Origin: an uncultured Eubacteriales bacterium
GTDB taxonomy: Bacteria; Bacillota; Clostridia; Oscillospirales; Acutalibacteraceae
Assembly: GCA_948537335.1 (NCBI GenBank)
Contig: CAOUJG010000008.1
Location: forward strand, 1 to 49,131
Reading direction: 5' to 3'
DNA length: 49,131 nt
Shown here: piece by piece, positions 6,985 through 16,033 of the stretch
Layout: the number at the start of each line of letters is the position of its first letter
Numbering within the stretch: position 1 is the stretch's first letter
Translations under genes and position numbers: made by a program
The notes under the pieces: model-generated
Databases searched by the model: none
What the model saw: the letters and a program-made list of their open reading frames with translations, nothing else
What the model was told of the DNA's origin: nothing

Positions 6985-8582
6985 CGAAGTACATTTTTGT
7001 GACGGGCGGCGTGGTTTCGGGCCTCGGAAAGGGCATCACGGCGGCGTCTTTGGGCAGGCTGCTGAAGGCTAAAGGGCTTAAGATCGCGGCGCAAAAGCTG
7101 GATCCTTATATAAACGTCGACCCGGGGACTATGAGCCCGTATCAGCACGGGGAGGTCTTTGTGACGGAGGATGGCGCGGAGACGGACCTTGACTTGGGCC
7201 ATTACGAGCGGTTTATCGACGAGGAGCTGAATAAATTTTCGAATCTGACGACGGGGAAGGTGTATTGGAACGTTCTAAAGAAGGAGCGGAATGGCGAATA
7301 CTTGGGCGAAACGGTACAGGTTATTCCGCACATTACCAATGAGATCAAGGATTTCGTCTATTTGGTGGGCAAGAAGTCCCATGCGGACGTGGTTATTACG
7401 GAGATTGGTGGCACGACTGGCGACATAGAGAGTCAGCCGTTTTTGGAGGCTATACGGCAGATTTCGCTGGAGGTTGGCTGCGAGAACTGCCTGTTCATCC
7501 ACGTGACGCTGGTGCCGTACATAAGGAGCTCCGGCGAGTATAAGTCAAAACCCACGCAGCATTCGGTAAAGGAGTTGCGCTCGTTGGGCATAAACCCCGA
7601 TATAATCGTCACGCGATGCGATGAGCCTTTGAGCAAGGGCATTTTGCAAAAGATTTCGCTGTTTTGCAACGTTAAGCCGGACTGTGTAATCGAGAATACC
7701 ACGGTTTCGTCACTGTATCAGGCCCCGCTGATGCTGGAGGAGAGCAACTTTTCGGAGATTGTCTGCCGCGAGCTGGGGTTGGATTGCGGCGAGGGCGATA
7801 TGTCCGAGTGGATGGCCATGGTGGAGCGGATAAATTCGCGCGACAAGAAGGTGAAGGTCGCGCTGGTGGGCAAGTACGTAAAGCTGCACGACGCGTACCT
7901 CTCTGTGGCCGAGGCTTTGAGTCATGCAGGGTTCGAGAATGGCGCCGAGGTGCTGATAAAGTGGATTGATGCCGAATTGGTGACGGATTTTAGTGCGGAT
8001 GAGTTATTGTCTGATTGCGACGGGATTTTGGTGCCGGGCGGATTTGGAGATCGCGGTGTGGACGGGAAAATCTCTGCGATAAAGTATGCGCGCGAGAACA
8101 ATGTGCCGTTTTTGGGGATCTGTTTGGGCATGCAGACCGCTGTGATGGAGTTTGCGCGGAATGTTTTGGGCCTTAAGGAGGCTAACTCTAGCGAATTCAA
8201 GCCAGGCGGGGAGTGCTCGGTTATTGACTTGATGGAGGATCAGCAGGAGGGCGCGCCAAAGGGTGGTACGATGCGGCTGGGGGCTTATCCATGCAAGATA
8301 AAGCTAGGTACGACGCTGCAAAGGGTTTATGGAACCGAGGAAGTGGCCGAGAGGCACCGGCATAGGTACGAGTTTAACAATGAGTACCGCGAGCTTTTTG
8401 AGGAGAACGGGATGGCCTTTTCGGGGACGTCGCCAAATGGCCTTCTGGTGGAGGCGGTGGAGCTTAGTGGGCTGGATTTTTTTGTTGGAGTGCAGTATCA
8501 TCCGGAGTTTAAGAGCCGTCCGAACCATGCACACCCGCTTTTTCGGGAGTTTGTGAGGGCTAGCTTGAATAAACGGCGGTAA
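6981..8582 (+). CDS. pyrG: CTP synthase
   Basis: A 533-residue CTP synthase converting UTP to CTP with glutamine and ATP. The N-terminal synthase domain shows FVTGGVVSGLGKGITAASLG (nucleotide-binding loop) and KLDPYINVDPGTMSPYQHGE. The C-terminal class I glutamine amidotransferase domain carries the catalytic Cys in FLGICLGMQTAV and the His-Glu pair in GVQYHPEFKSRP. Its length is normal for the family. It sits between dapF, with a four-base overlap, and dapL, 32 bases downstream. A pyrimidine gene inside a diaminopimelate operon suggests growth-linked co-expression; no attenuator-like structure is seen in front of it. Confidence 0.97.
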   Translation: MTKYIFVTGGVVSGLGKGITAASLGRLLKAKGLKIAAQKLDPYINVDPGTMSPYQHGEVFVTEDGAETDLDLGHYERFIDEELNKFSNLTTGKVYWNVLKKERNGEYLGETVQVIPHITNEIKDFVYLVGKKSHADVVITEIGGTTGDIESQPFLEAIRQISLEVGCENCLFIHVTLVPYIRSSGEYKSKPTQHSVKELRSLGINPDIIVTRCDEPLSKGILQKISLFCNVKPDCVIENTTVSSLYQAPLMLEESNFSEIVCRELGLDCGEGDMSEWMAMVERINSRDKKVKVALVGKYVKLHDAYLSVAEALSHAGFENGAEVLIKWIDAELVTDFSADELLSDCDGILVPGGFGDRGVDGKISAIKYARENNVPFLGICLGMQTAVMEFARNVLGLKEANSSEFKPGGECSVIDLMEDQQEGAPKGGTMRLGAYPCKIKLGTTLQRVYGTEEVAERHRHRYEFNNEYRELFEENGMAFSGTSPNGLLVEAVELSGLDFFVGVQYHPEFKSRPNHAHPLFREFVRASLNKRR

Positions 8583-8614
8583 ATCGCGAAAAACTAAGAG
8601 GAGATCGGGCTTAA

Positions 8615-9802
8615 ATGAAGATAAATTCGAACTATTTGATGCTTAAAGACAGCTATCTTTTTGCGAATATCGCAAAAAAGGCGAGCGAATTTGCGAATGT
8701 GCATCCGGAGGCGAAGTTGTTCAGCTTAGGGATAGGCGACGTGACGTTACCGTTGTGTGATGCAGTTGTTAAAGCCATGCAGAGCGCCATTTTGGAGATG
8801 GGCAAGAAGGAAACTTTCAGGGGCTACGGGCCTTATCCGGGGTATGACTTTTTGCGAGAGGCGATAAAAGGCTATTACATCGGCAGGAACGTCGATTTGG
8901 ACCTGGATGAGATTTTTGTGAGTGACGGCTCGAAGAGCGACGTGGCGAACATTTTGGACATTTTTTCGAGCGATAACACGGTGCTGATTCCGGACCCGGT
9001 TTACCCCGTATACGTGGACACGAACGTGATGGCGGGGCGGCGGATCCACTATGTTAATGCGAATATGGAAAATAATTTTTTGCCGATGCCCGATGATTCA
9101 GTGAAAGCGGACTTAATCTACATCTGTTCGCCCAATAATCCAACAGGAGCGGTTTATAATCACGACCAGCTGCGGGTTTGGGTGAATTATGCCTTGAAAA
9201 ATTGCGCTGTAATCTTATTTGATGCTGCATATGAGGCTTTTATCTCTGATGAGACCTTGCCTCGCAGTATTTTTGAGATAGAAGGTGCCAAGAAGTGCGC
9301 CATAGAGCTGTGTTCGTTCTCCAAGACGGCGGGATTCACCGGTGTGCGCTGCGGATACACCGTTGTGCCGAGAGATTTGGCGGTGGACGGCGCTTCTATA
9401 AATAAATTGTGGTTTCGGCGGCAGTCTACCAAGTTTAATGGCGTTCCCTATATCATTCAAAGGGGTGCTGCTGCTGTGTTTTCGAAGGATGGCATGGCGC
9501 AGATTAAAGAAAATATCGGCTATTATAAGGAGAACGCAAGGATTATCGCGGAGGCCTTGCGCGCTAAGGGCGTGCACTTCACCGGAGGCGAGAATTCACC
9601 TTACATCTGGCTGAAATGCCCGAATAATATGACTTCGTGGGAATTTTTTGATTATCTGCTGGACAATGCGAATATCATCGGCACGCCAGGCGCTGGGTTT
9701 GGCCAAAACGGCGAGGGATTCTTTAGGATGACGTCTTTTGGCAACAGAGAGGACATCCAAACGGCGGCGGATCGGCTAAAGAATTTGGACCTGATGGCTT
9801 GA
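8615..9802 (+). CDS. dapL: LL-diaminopimelate aminotransferase
   Basis: A 395-residue class I/II PLP-dependent aminotransferase. It makes LL-diaminopimelate directly from tetrahydrodipicolinate and glutamate, bypassing the succinylase and acetylase routes. Family features include the N-terminal INSNYLMLKDSYLFANIAKK and FSLGIGDVTLPL, then GYGPYPGYDFLREAI, then SPNNPTGAVY. The PLP-binding lysine lies in CSFSKTAGFTGVRCGY (about residue 238). The start is ATG 8615 behind AGAGGAG. It is the last gene of dapF-pyrG-dapL and makes the substrate for dapF. DapL is common in Clostridia, which fits the other taxonomic signs. Confidence 0.95.
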   Translation: MKINSNYLMLKDSYLFANIAKKASEFANVHPEAKLFSLGIGDVTLPLCDAVVKAMQSAILEMGKKETFRGYGPYPGYDFLREAIKGYYIGRNVDLDLDEIFVSDGSKSDVANILDIFSSDNTVLIPDPVYPVYVDTNVMAGRRIHYVNANMENNFLPMPDDSVKADLIYICSPNNPTGAVYNHDQLRVWVNYALKNCAVILFDAAYEAFISDETLPRSIFEIEGAKKCAIELCSFSKTAGFTGVRCGYTVVPRDLAVDGASINKLWFRRQSTKFNGVPYIIQRGAAAVFSKDGMAQIKENIGYYKENARIIAEALRAKGVHFTGGENSPYIWLKCPNNMTSWEFFDYLLDNANIIGTPGAGFGQNGEGFFRMTSFGNREDIQTAADRLKNLDLMA

Positions 9803-9862
9803 CCAAACATTAATACTGATTAGGGAAAGGTTAATCGTTGTAAAATAGCTGTCAGATGGGGC

Positions 9863-10234
9863 TTATGTAGCCTCTTTTATGGTGTAATTGTTGAAAAGAC
9901 CAAAGCTTATGGACAGGGCTTCGTCGACAAGGCGCATGGCAAAGGCGTCGAGACAGCCCATTTTTTCTTTCAACCGCTTCTTATCAAGAGTCCGAACCTG
10001 TTCCAAAAGCACGACCGAGTCCTTAGAAAGGCCGCAACCATGAGCATCAAGCTGTATGTGAGTTGGCAGATCCGACTTGGAATGCTGGCTCGTGATGGCC
10101 GCCGCAATCACAGTGGGGCTGAATTTGTTGCCAACGTCATTTTGAATGATCAGAACAGGGCGCATCCCGCCTTGCTCGGAGCCAATAACCGGGCTCAAAT
10201 CGGCATAAAATATATCACCGCGTTTAATAGTCAA
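9863..10234 (-). CDS. MazF/NdoA-type mRNA endoribonuclease without visible antitoxin gene
   Basis: A 123-residue member of the MazF/PemK/EndoA family, sequence-specific RNases that cut single-stranded mRNA. The hallmark N-terminus KRGDIFYADLSPVIGSEQGG and the following RPVLIIQND, then VIAAAITSQ and LLEQVRTLDKKRL, match the Bacillus EndoA pattern closely. It starts with TTG 10234 behind GGAG. The upstream 240 bases hold no reading frame with a ribosome site that could encode the usual small EndoAI/MazE antitoxin. They do hold the terminator of the preceding operon and a separate promoter. It therefore looks like a stand-alone RNase in this window; the partner may be elsewhere. Confidence 0.93.
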   Translation of the reverse strand: MTIKRGDIFYADLSPVIGSEQGGMRPVLIIQNDVGNKFSPTVIAAAITSQHSKSDLPTHIQLDAHGCGLSKDSVVLLEQVRTLDKKRLKEKMGCLDAFAMRLVDEALSISFGLFNNYTIKEAT

Positions 10235-10346
10235 TGTTGTTCACGCTCCGCAAATTTTAATTTGATTAGGGCGAATGGCCCGACAAGAGTATTGTTGCCG
10301 GATTTCAGTAAAAATAAACATCGAAGAAAAATAAACTTGTCGTTAC

Positions 10347-10376
10347 ATAATATTAGAATTGGCGCGGATGTGACAA
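10347..10376 (-). promoter_or_regulatory. Sigma-A-type promoter for the MazF-type gene
   Basis: On the minus strand TTGTCA (10376-10371), an 18-base spacer, then TATTAT (10352-10347). It overlaps the end of the degV terminator and leaves an untranslated leader of about 105 bases before the TTG start. Confidence 0.5.
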
Positions 10377-10407
10377 AAAAAGACTCTTGAAATCGTGATT
10401 CCAAAAG
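10374..10407 (-). terminator. Rho-independent terminator of dusB-degV
   Basis: On the minus strand CTTTTGGAA (10407-10399) pairs with TTTCAAGAG (10392-10384) across a six-base loop, with two G-T pairs. A run TCTTTTTTT follows. It lies about 70 bases after the degV stop. Confidence 0.65.
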
Positions 10408-10474
10408 CCTTCGTGCAGGTTATGTGATTTTTATTTATGAATAGATCTCAGGTATAATCGAAGCGAATAGGGTT

Positions 10475-11317
10475 TTAAATCGGATAAACCGCAATACCAG
10501 CCATATCTGGACCGGTGTGAACGCCCAAAACGGCGGTAACAGGGTTAATCTCGCAGGACTTAACCTTGCAACACTTCTTAATTTCGGCCTTTATCCGCTC
10601 GGCAAGCTCCTTGTTAGAGGAGTAAGTCAGCGAAATGGCGACCTCGACGTTAGCAAACCGACTCTTAACCTCAGCAGCGAGGGCCTCCAGTGCGCGATTA
10701 AAGCCGATGGTCTTAGATGCAGTCTCATAAACGCCGTCGTCGTTGACCTTAATTATCGGGCACAGCTTAAGAAGACTCCCCACCGTGCCAGCGACCTTCC
10801 CGATTCTGCCGCCTTTTATGAGGTATGTAAGGTCGCGAACGCAGAACATAGCGACCATTCTATTGCGAATCTCAGAAAGCCGCGCGAAAATCTCCTGAAT
10901 GTTGTCGGTTGTCTTCAGAGCGGCAATCGCAGCCCAAATGAGCATATTCTGGGCGCAAGACAGGGTTTTAGAGTCGAAGCAGTGAATGTTAAGCCCGTCA
11001 TATTCGCTAGCGATCAGTCGAACAGCATTAAAAGTGCCCGACAAACCTGAAGAAATGCCGATATAAATCACGTCAGTATAGCCCTCATCGCGAGCACTGT
11101 CGAAAGCAGCAATGATGTCGTCGCGGTACGGCAGCGAGGATTTAGGAATCTCGGTCTCCAGCATGGGGTAAATCTCGTCGCAGGAAATATCGACCCCATC
11201 GCGAAACTCCTTATCCGAAAAACAAATCCGCAGCGGAATCACCTTCACGTTGTGCTTTTTCGCAAACTTAGCAGAGAAATCCCCGGCAGAATCAGTAATT
11301 ATCGCAATTTTTTTCAT
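10475..11317 (-). CDS. DegV/FakB family fatty-acid-binding protein
   Basis: A 280-residue DegV-family protein. Characterised members (FakB) hold a fatty acid for phosphorylation by the kinase FakA. Motifs: KIAIITDSAGDFS at the N-terminus, then TEIPKSSLPYRDDI, then the fatty-acid-binding GISSGLSGTFNA (about residue 90), then LIKGGRIGK (about residue 165). ATG 11317 is chosen over a start four codons upstream because GGAGG sits 6 bases before it. The gene follows dusB by 45 bases on the same strand and ends in a terminator. A FakA-type kinase gene is present in this window at 37868-39532, so the two products could work together although the genes are far apart. Confidence 0.92.
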   Translation of the reverse strand: MKKIAIITDSAGDFSAKFAKKHNVKVIPLRICFSDKEFRDGVDISCDEIYPMLETEIPKSSLPYRDDIIAAFDSARDEGYTDVIYIGISSGLSGTFNAVRLIASEYDGLNIHCFDSKTLSCAQNMLIWAAIAALKTTDNIQEIFARLSEIRNRMVAMFCVRDLTYLIKGGRIGKVAGTVGSLLKLCPIIKVNDDGVYETASKTIGFNRALEALAAEVKSRFANVEVAISLTYSSNKELAERIKAEIKKCCKVKSCEINPVTAVLGVHTGPDMAGIAVYPI

Positions 11318-11362
11318 AGTATCCTCCAAACAAAAATTAAGATTAAAATTTAAGCAAATGTT

Positions 11363-12352
11363 TTAACAAATGGCGTCATTCCGGCAAGCGCGCAAAATTT
11401 CATCCGCAAGAGCCTCAACATCGCGCAGACACGCAACCCGCGAGGCTTTGTCCCTAAAGGCCGCCGCAAAGGGGATCCCCCGTATATAAGAAATAATATG
11501 CCGCCGCGCCCTCATTATACCAAGGATTTCGCCCTCGTTGTTGCAAATGGATCCCACGTGAGAGCGCATTACCCGCAGTTTTTCTTCAATGGATGGCGGA
11601 GTGTAGGGGTGATTGCCCGGGTCCAAAAAATGATTAATCTCTGCGAACACCCAAGGATTGCCCAAAGCAGCGCGGCCGACCATGACCATATCGCACCCCG
11701 TGCGGTTGAGCATGTTGTAGGCATCCTGACCGCAAGTAATGTCGCCATTTCCGATAACTGGAATGCCAACAGACTTCTTGACTTTTGCGATGATATCGAG
11801 ATCCACACCCGGACGAAACATCTGCTCGCGCGTCCTGCCGTGAATAATGATAGCATCGGCACCAGCATTTTCACAAATTTTAGCCACCAAAGGCGCATTC
11901 ACAGTAGCAGAACCCCAGCCCTTTCGGATCTTCACCGTAACAGGAATGTCAACAACTCGCTTAACAGCCGCAACAATTCTGCCACAAAGATCCGGTGACT
12001 TCATCAAAATGGCGCCACCACCGCTTTTATTAACCTTGGGAGCCGGACAACCAAAGTTTATATCGATGATATCGGGCTTGTACTTTAGTGCAAAGGTCGC
12101 CGCGTTGGCCATTATATCGGGGTCGTCGCCAAAAATCTGGATAGCGCAGGGGTGCTCGCTGCGAGAAATCCTCAAAAGATTAATCGTCTTATCGTTAGAA
12201 AACGAGATACTACGGGCGCTAACCATCTCGCTAACGACATAACTGGCGCCAAATCGCATACAAAGCTCTCTAAAAGCTCTGTCGGCAACGCCCGCCATGG
12301 GCGCGAGGGCAGCGAGCCCGCCAATACTAACATTGCCAATCTTCAAACGCAT
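11363..12352 (-). CDS. dusB: tRNA-dihydrouridine synthase
   Basis: A 329-residue FMN-dependent Dus enzyme that reduces uridines in the tRNA D loop. The barrel motifs are clear: ALAPMAGVADRAFR, the active-site region DINFGCPAPKVNKSGGGAIL with its catalytic Cys (about residue 100), and VTVKIRKGW. Further on come IIHGRTREQMF, VIGNGDI and MVMVGRAALGNPWVF. The N-terminus, length and C-terminal helical domain fit DusB of Firmicutes, although the exact paralogue cannot be fixed by eye. ATG 12352 is preceded by AAGGGG. It is the first gene of dusB-degV and diverges from polA. Confidence 0.93.
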   Translation of the reverse strand: MRLKIGNVSIGGLAALAPMAGVADRAFRELCMRFGASYVVSEMVSARSISFSNDKTINLLRISRSEHPCAIQIFGDDPDIMANAATFALKYKPDIIDINFGCPAPKVNKSGGGAILMKSPDLCGRIVAAVKRVVDIPVTVKIRKGWGSATVNAPLVAKICENAGADAIIIHGRTREQMFRPGVDLDIIAKVKKSVGIPVIGNGDITCGQDAYNMLNRTGCDMVMVGRAALGNPWVFAEINHFLDPGNHPYTPPSIEEKLRVMRSHVGSICNNEGEILGIMRARRHIISYIRGIPFAAAFRDKASRVACLRDVEALADEILRACRNDAIC

Positions 12353-12435
12353 TCCCCTTCACCAAACTGGACTCCTAACAGTTTAGCACATTTTCAAAAA
12401 TAAGTCTACGCCGAAAAAACGGGCGCGAAATCGGG

Positions 12436-12464
12436 CTGAATTATTTGCGCGAATGTGGTATAAT
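12436..12464 (+). promoter_or_regulatory. Extended -10 promoter for polA and downstream genes
   Basis: CTGAAT (12436-12441), a 17-base spacer, then TATAAT (12459-12464) with TGG directly upstream. Transcription would begin about 30 bases before polA. Confidence 0.6.
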
Positions 12465-12499
12465 GGAGGCAGACGACGAGTGACGGGGGAGTGGTGCGC

Positions 12500-15106
12500 G
12501 TGAGGCTGCTGGTTTTGGACGGCAACAGCATATTTAATCGGGCGTTTTACGGGATAAAGCTGCTGACGACGAAAAAAGGATTCTACACAAACGCGATATA
12601 TGGCTTTTTGACGATGCTGAACAAGCTTAAGGAAGAGACAAACCCAGACGCCATCGCAATAGCCTTTGACATGAAGGCGCCAACATTCCGCCACAACAGC
12701 TACAAAGGGTATAAGGCGAACAGAAAGGGCATGCCGCCGGAGCTCGCGGTGCAGTTTCCGGTGCTAAAAGAGCTGCTTGCCGATATGGGCTACAAGTTGG
12801 TGGAGAAAGAGGGCTACGAGGCCGATGACATCTTGGGAACATTGGCGTACACGTGTGAGAAAGCCGGACAGGAGTGCGTTATAGCGACCGGAGACAGAGA
12901 TAGCCTGCAGCTGGTGGGGCCTCACGTGACGGTGCGAATAGCCGCGACCAAATTTGGCCGGCCAGAAGTAACGTTGTATGACGAAGCCAAGATTAAAGAG
13001 GTTTACGGCGTGAAACCGGCTCAGCTGATCGATATAAAGGCAATTCAGGGGGATGCTTCGGACAACATTCCCGGCGTTGCTGGGATTGGTGAAAAGGGCG
13101 CTGGCGAATTAATCAGGAAATTCGGGTCGCTTGAGAATTTGTACGCAAACATAGACTCGGCAGAGATTAAAGAAGGCACGCGAAAAAAGCTGGTAGAATC
13201 GAAGGAATCTGCGTTTTTGAGCAAATTTTTAGGGACGATTGTTAAAGACGTGCCGATAGACCTAGCGCTTGAAGGCTACGTTCCGCAAGAAATGAACAAG
13301 CTTAAGGTGGCCAGAACGCTGACAGATTTGGAGATGTTCTCGCTCCTAAAGAAGATGGGCCTAGAAGCGGCGGACTTGAAGACATGTGAGGAGTTGGTAA
13401 GCCCCGAAGAATTGAGCTTTAAAGCCATTTTAGATGAAAGCATAGCGAATTTGGAGAAGGTCGTTAAACATCAGAAAAGTCTAGATTTTTTGCTGAGATA
13501 TCAAGATGAAAAGGCCGGCTGTATGGGATTTTGCGCGGATGGAAAAGTCTATATTTTGCGCGATTTAAAAAAGCATGAGAGCTGGATTGCAGCAGTGATG
13601 CGGGATGAGCGACTCCCCAAGAGGACCTACGATGTGAAGGCGGTTTACGAAGCGCTGCAGCCGCACGGGGTGAGTGTGGAAAATGTGAAGCTGGATGTGC
13701 TGCTGGGCGCCTATTTGCTGAATCCGTCGGGGAAGAATTACGGCCTGGAGGCGTTGGCGGCGGAATACAAGGTAAAACGGGTGCAGGTAAAGGGATCTGA
13801 CGATGAGTACTTGCAGTTTGCCCAGAACGTAGCGGAATTTAGCGGTTTGTGTGATGAAATATCACGGGAGATTGAGAAAAACGCGCAAAAAAAATTGCTA
13901 GAGGAAATAGAACTGCCGCTGGCCAGGGTTTTGGCGGACATGGAAACAACTGGGTTTTTGATAGACGCAGAGGGCATTCAGGCGTACGGAGAGACGTTGA
14001 TGCTGGAGCTTCAAGAAATTCAGGCCGAAATATACCGGCAGGTCGGCAGGGAGTTCAACATAAACTCACCAAAACAGCTAGGAGTCGTGCTTTTTGAGGA
14101 GTTGGAATTGCCCAAAGGGAAAAAAACAAAAAGCGGATATTCAACAAGCGCCGAGGTTTTGGAGAGTATTCGAGGCTTCCACCCCGTTGTAGAGCTGATT
14201 TTGCAGTATAGGGGGATCGCAAAGCTAAAGAGCACGTACTGCGATGGACTTTTAAAGGTCGTGGGGCCCGATGGTAGGGTGCATTCGCGGTTTAACCAAG
14301 TGGAGACGCGCACCGGACGGATAAGCTCGCTGGAGCCGAATTTGCAGAACATCCCGGTACGGACCGAACGGGGCAAGGAGTTGCGGCGATTTTTTTGCGC
14401 GAAGGCAGGCTGCGTGTTGGTTGACGCGGATTATTCTCAAATAGAGTTACGAATATTGGCGCATCTGGCAGACGACCGAGCTATGATCGACGCATTCAAG
14501 CACGATTTGGACATCCACACCATAACCGCGTCACAGGTCTTCGGGATCCCAGAGGGCATGGTCACGCCGCTAATGCGAAGCCGCGCAAAGGCCGTCAACT
14601 TTGGGATTGTGTACGGAATAAGCGCGTTCTCGCTGGCCAAGGACATCGGAGTGCTGCGCAAGGACGCTCAGATGTACATCGACAGCTACCTGTCGCACTA
14701 CGCCGGGGTGCGGGAGTACATGCGCGCGACGATAGAGGCGGCGAAAAGGGACAAGTTCGTGGAGACGATCTTCGGCAGGAAGCGGTATCTGCCCGAGATC
14801 GCGTCGTCTAATTTCAATCTGCGGTCTTTTGGCGAGCGGGTTGCCCGAAATATGCCGATCCAAGGCTCCGCGGCGGACATCATAAAAATCGCGATGATCA
14901 ACGTAAGTCGAAAGCTGAAGGAGCGCAATTTGACGGCGAAATTGATCTTGCAAGTGCACGACGAGCTGATTGTGGAGGCGACGGAAGAGGAAGCTTCGGA
15001 AGTTGCCGGGCTTTTAAAGACAGAGATGGAGGGTGCAGCAATGCTGAAAGTCCCGCTGGTGGCCGAAGCAAACATCGGCAAAACGTGGTACGACGCGAAG
15101 CAATGA
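12500..15106 (+). CDS. polA: DNA polymerase I, proofreading domain degenerate
   Basis: An 868-residue family A polymerase for Okazaki-fragment maturation and repair. The N-terminal 5' nuclease is intact: LDGNSIFNRAFYG, EADDILGTLA, TGDRDSLQLV and GDASDNIPGVAGIG. In the middle 3'-5' exonuclease domain, the first acidic motif (normally DTE) is replaced by FLLRYQDEKAGCMGF, so proofreading is probably absent, as in Bacillus Pol I. Polymerase motifs are complete: DADYSQIELRILAHL (A), RSRAKAVNFGIVYGIS (B) and LQVHDELIVEA (C). GTG 12500 is preferred because GGGGA ends 9 bases before it, and the protein then begins MRLLVLDGN. The stop overlaps an in-frame ATG of the next gene by ATGA. Confidence 0.97.
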   Translation: MRLLVLDGNSIFNRAFYGIKLLTTKKGFYTNAIYGFLTMLNKLKEETNPDAIAIAFDMKAPTFRHNSYKGYKANRKGMPPELAVQFPVLKELLADMGYKLVEKEGYEADDILGTLAYTCEKAGQECVIATGDRDSLQLVGPHVTVRIAATKFGRPEVTLYDEAKIKEVYGVKPAQLIDIKAIQGDASDNIPGVAGIGEKGAGELIRKFGSLENLYANIDSAEIKEGTRKKLVESKESAFLSKFLGTIVKDVPIDLALEGYVPQEMNKLKVARTLTDLEMFSLLKKMGLEAADLKTCEELVSPEELSFKAILDESIANLEKVVKHQKSLDFLLRYQDEKAGCMGFCADGKVYILRDLKKHESWIAAVMRDERLPKRTYDVKAVYEALQPHGVSVENVKLDVLLGAYLLNPSGKNYGLEALAAEYKVKRVQVKGSDDEYLQFAQNVAEFSGLCDEISREIEKNAQKKLLEEIELPLARVLADMETTGFLIDAEGIQAYGETLMLELQEIQAEIYRQVGREFNINSPKQLGVVLFEELELPKGKKTKSGYSTSAEVLESIRGFHPVVELILQYRGIAKLKSTYCDGLLKVVGPDGRVHSRFNQVETRTGRISSLEPNLQNIPVRTERGKELRRFFCAKAGCVLVDADYSQIELRILAHLADDRAMIDAFKHDLDIHTITASQVFGIPEGMVTPLMRSRAKAVNFGIVYGISAFSLAKDIGVLRKDAQMYIDSYLSHYAGVREYMRATIEAAKRDKFVETIFGRKRYLPEIASSNFNLRSFGERVARNMPIQGSAADIIKIAMINVSRKLKERNLTAKLILQVHDELIVEATEEEASEVAGLLKTEMEGAAMLKVPLVAEANIGKTWYDAKQ

Positions 15107-15135
15107 GAACTAAGCGAGGGAGAGGCGAGACGAAC

Positions 15136-15582
15136 TTGAGTATACTGTTTGTTTGCACGGGCAACACTTGTAGAAGTCCGATGGCTGCTGGGATTTTCAA
15201 TAAAATTATGGTAGAGAAAAAGTTGAGCAAGATAAGTGCTCAAAGTGCCGGTATAGCGGCGGACAACGTTTCTGGGGCGACGGAAAACGCGATTATAGCT
15301 TGCGAGAAGATAAATGTGGATCTGAGATCGCACGTTTCACGCAATATTGTTGACGTTAACCCAAATGATATCGATAAGTTTGTTGTAATGACGCGGATTC
15401 AGCGCGAGTTTTTGATTAATTTGGGGATAGATAGTGAGAAAATCTATGTGCTGGGTGACGAAATCCCCGACCCATTCGGAGGCGACTTGAAGGCATATGA
15501 GGATTGCCGCGACAAAATTGAAGAAGCGGTGAAAAGTCTGATTAAAACGTGGCGCTTGGGGGAGAAAGATGCGAAACTTTGA
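15136..15582 (+). CDS. Low-molecular-weight protein tyrosine phosphatase
   Basis: A 148-residue LMW-PTP family enzyme removing phosphate from tyrosine or arginine in proteins. The active loop CTGNTCRS (C-x5-R-S) sits near the N-terminus. The general-acid segment is DPFGGDLKAYEDCRDKIEEAV, starting at about residue 114. TTG 15136 is preferred because AGGGAGAGG ends about 10 bases upstream and the protein then begins MSILFVCTGN, as usual in the family. A longer frame from ATG 15103 adds a basic tail and overlaps the polA stop. It follows polA and overlaps rimI by 14 bases, so it belongs to the polA-tsaD run. In Firmicutes, relatives (YwlE) act as arginine phosphatases; which substrate this one uses is unknown. 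Confidence 0.92.
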   Translation: MSILFVCTGNTCRSPMAAGIFNKIMVEKKLSKISAQSAGIAADNVSGATENAIIACEKINVDLRSHVSRNIVDVNPNDIDKFVVMTRIQREFLINLGIDSEKIYVLGDEIPDPFGGDLKAYEDCRDKIEEAVKSLIKTWRLGEKDAKL

Positions 15583-16027
15583 GATAACGCCAATGTCAGA
15601 GCGCTATTTGGATGAAGTTGCCGCGCTAGAGAGGAGTTGCTTTTCGCAGCCGTGGTCAAAGTCACTATTGGCAAGAGAATTAAGCAATGAGAATTCGCAT
15701 TTTTTCGTTGCGGTGGATGATTCCGGCAAGGTTTTGGGGTACGCTGGTGCGAAATTTGTATGCGACGAGGGGTACATCACGAATGTGGCAGTTTTTCTGC
15801 AGCACAGAGGCAACGGGATCGCCAAAGCTCTGATGGGAGGCCTAATTCAGGCAGGTCGAGAAAAGAATTTAAGTTTTATTTCGCTAGAGGTTAGAAAGTC
15901 CAACACGGCGGCGATTTCGCTTTATAAAAAGCTAGAATTCGCAGAGGTAGGCCAAAGGAAGGCCTTTTATTTAAATCCAAAGGAGGACGCGCTGATTATG
16001 ACGCGGTTTGACTTGGGTGAGGGGTGA
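15569..16027 (+). CDS. rimI: Ribosomal-protein-alanine N-acetyltransferase RimI
   Basis: A 152-residue GNAT acetyltransferase resembling RimI, which acetylates the N-terminal alanine of ribosomal protein S18. It shows LERSCFSQPWSKSLLARELS, the acetyl-CoA loop VAVFLQHRGNGIAKALM (Q-x-x-G-x-G/A form, about residue 73), and LEVRKSNTAAISLYKKLEF, a family signature. Its start codon lies inside the phosphatase gene, with a 14-base overlap. tsaD is two genes downstream. rimI commonly sits with tsaB, tsaE and tsaD in Firmicutes; here tsaB and tsaE are not in the window. Confidence 0.92.
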   Translation: MRNFEITPMSERYLDEVAALERSCFSQPWSKSLLARELSNENSHFFVAVDDSGKVLGYAGAKFVCDEGYITNVAVFLQHRGNGIAKALMGGLIQAGREKNLSFISLEVRKSNTAAISLYKKLEFAEVGQRKAFYLNPKEDALIMTRFDLGEG

Positions 16028-16033
16028 AAAATT

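Noticed and set aside
10040..10390. A plus-strand frame opposite the MazF-type gene that might be an antitoxin
   Set aside because: It is antisense to the toxin, lacks a ribosome site, and its product (mixed, Asn/Arg-rich) shows no ribbon-helix-helix or MazE pattern.
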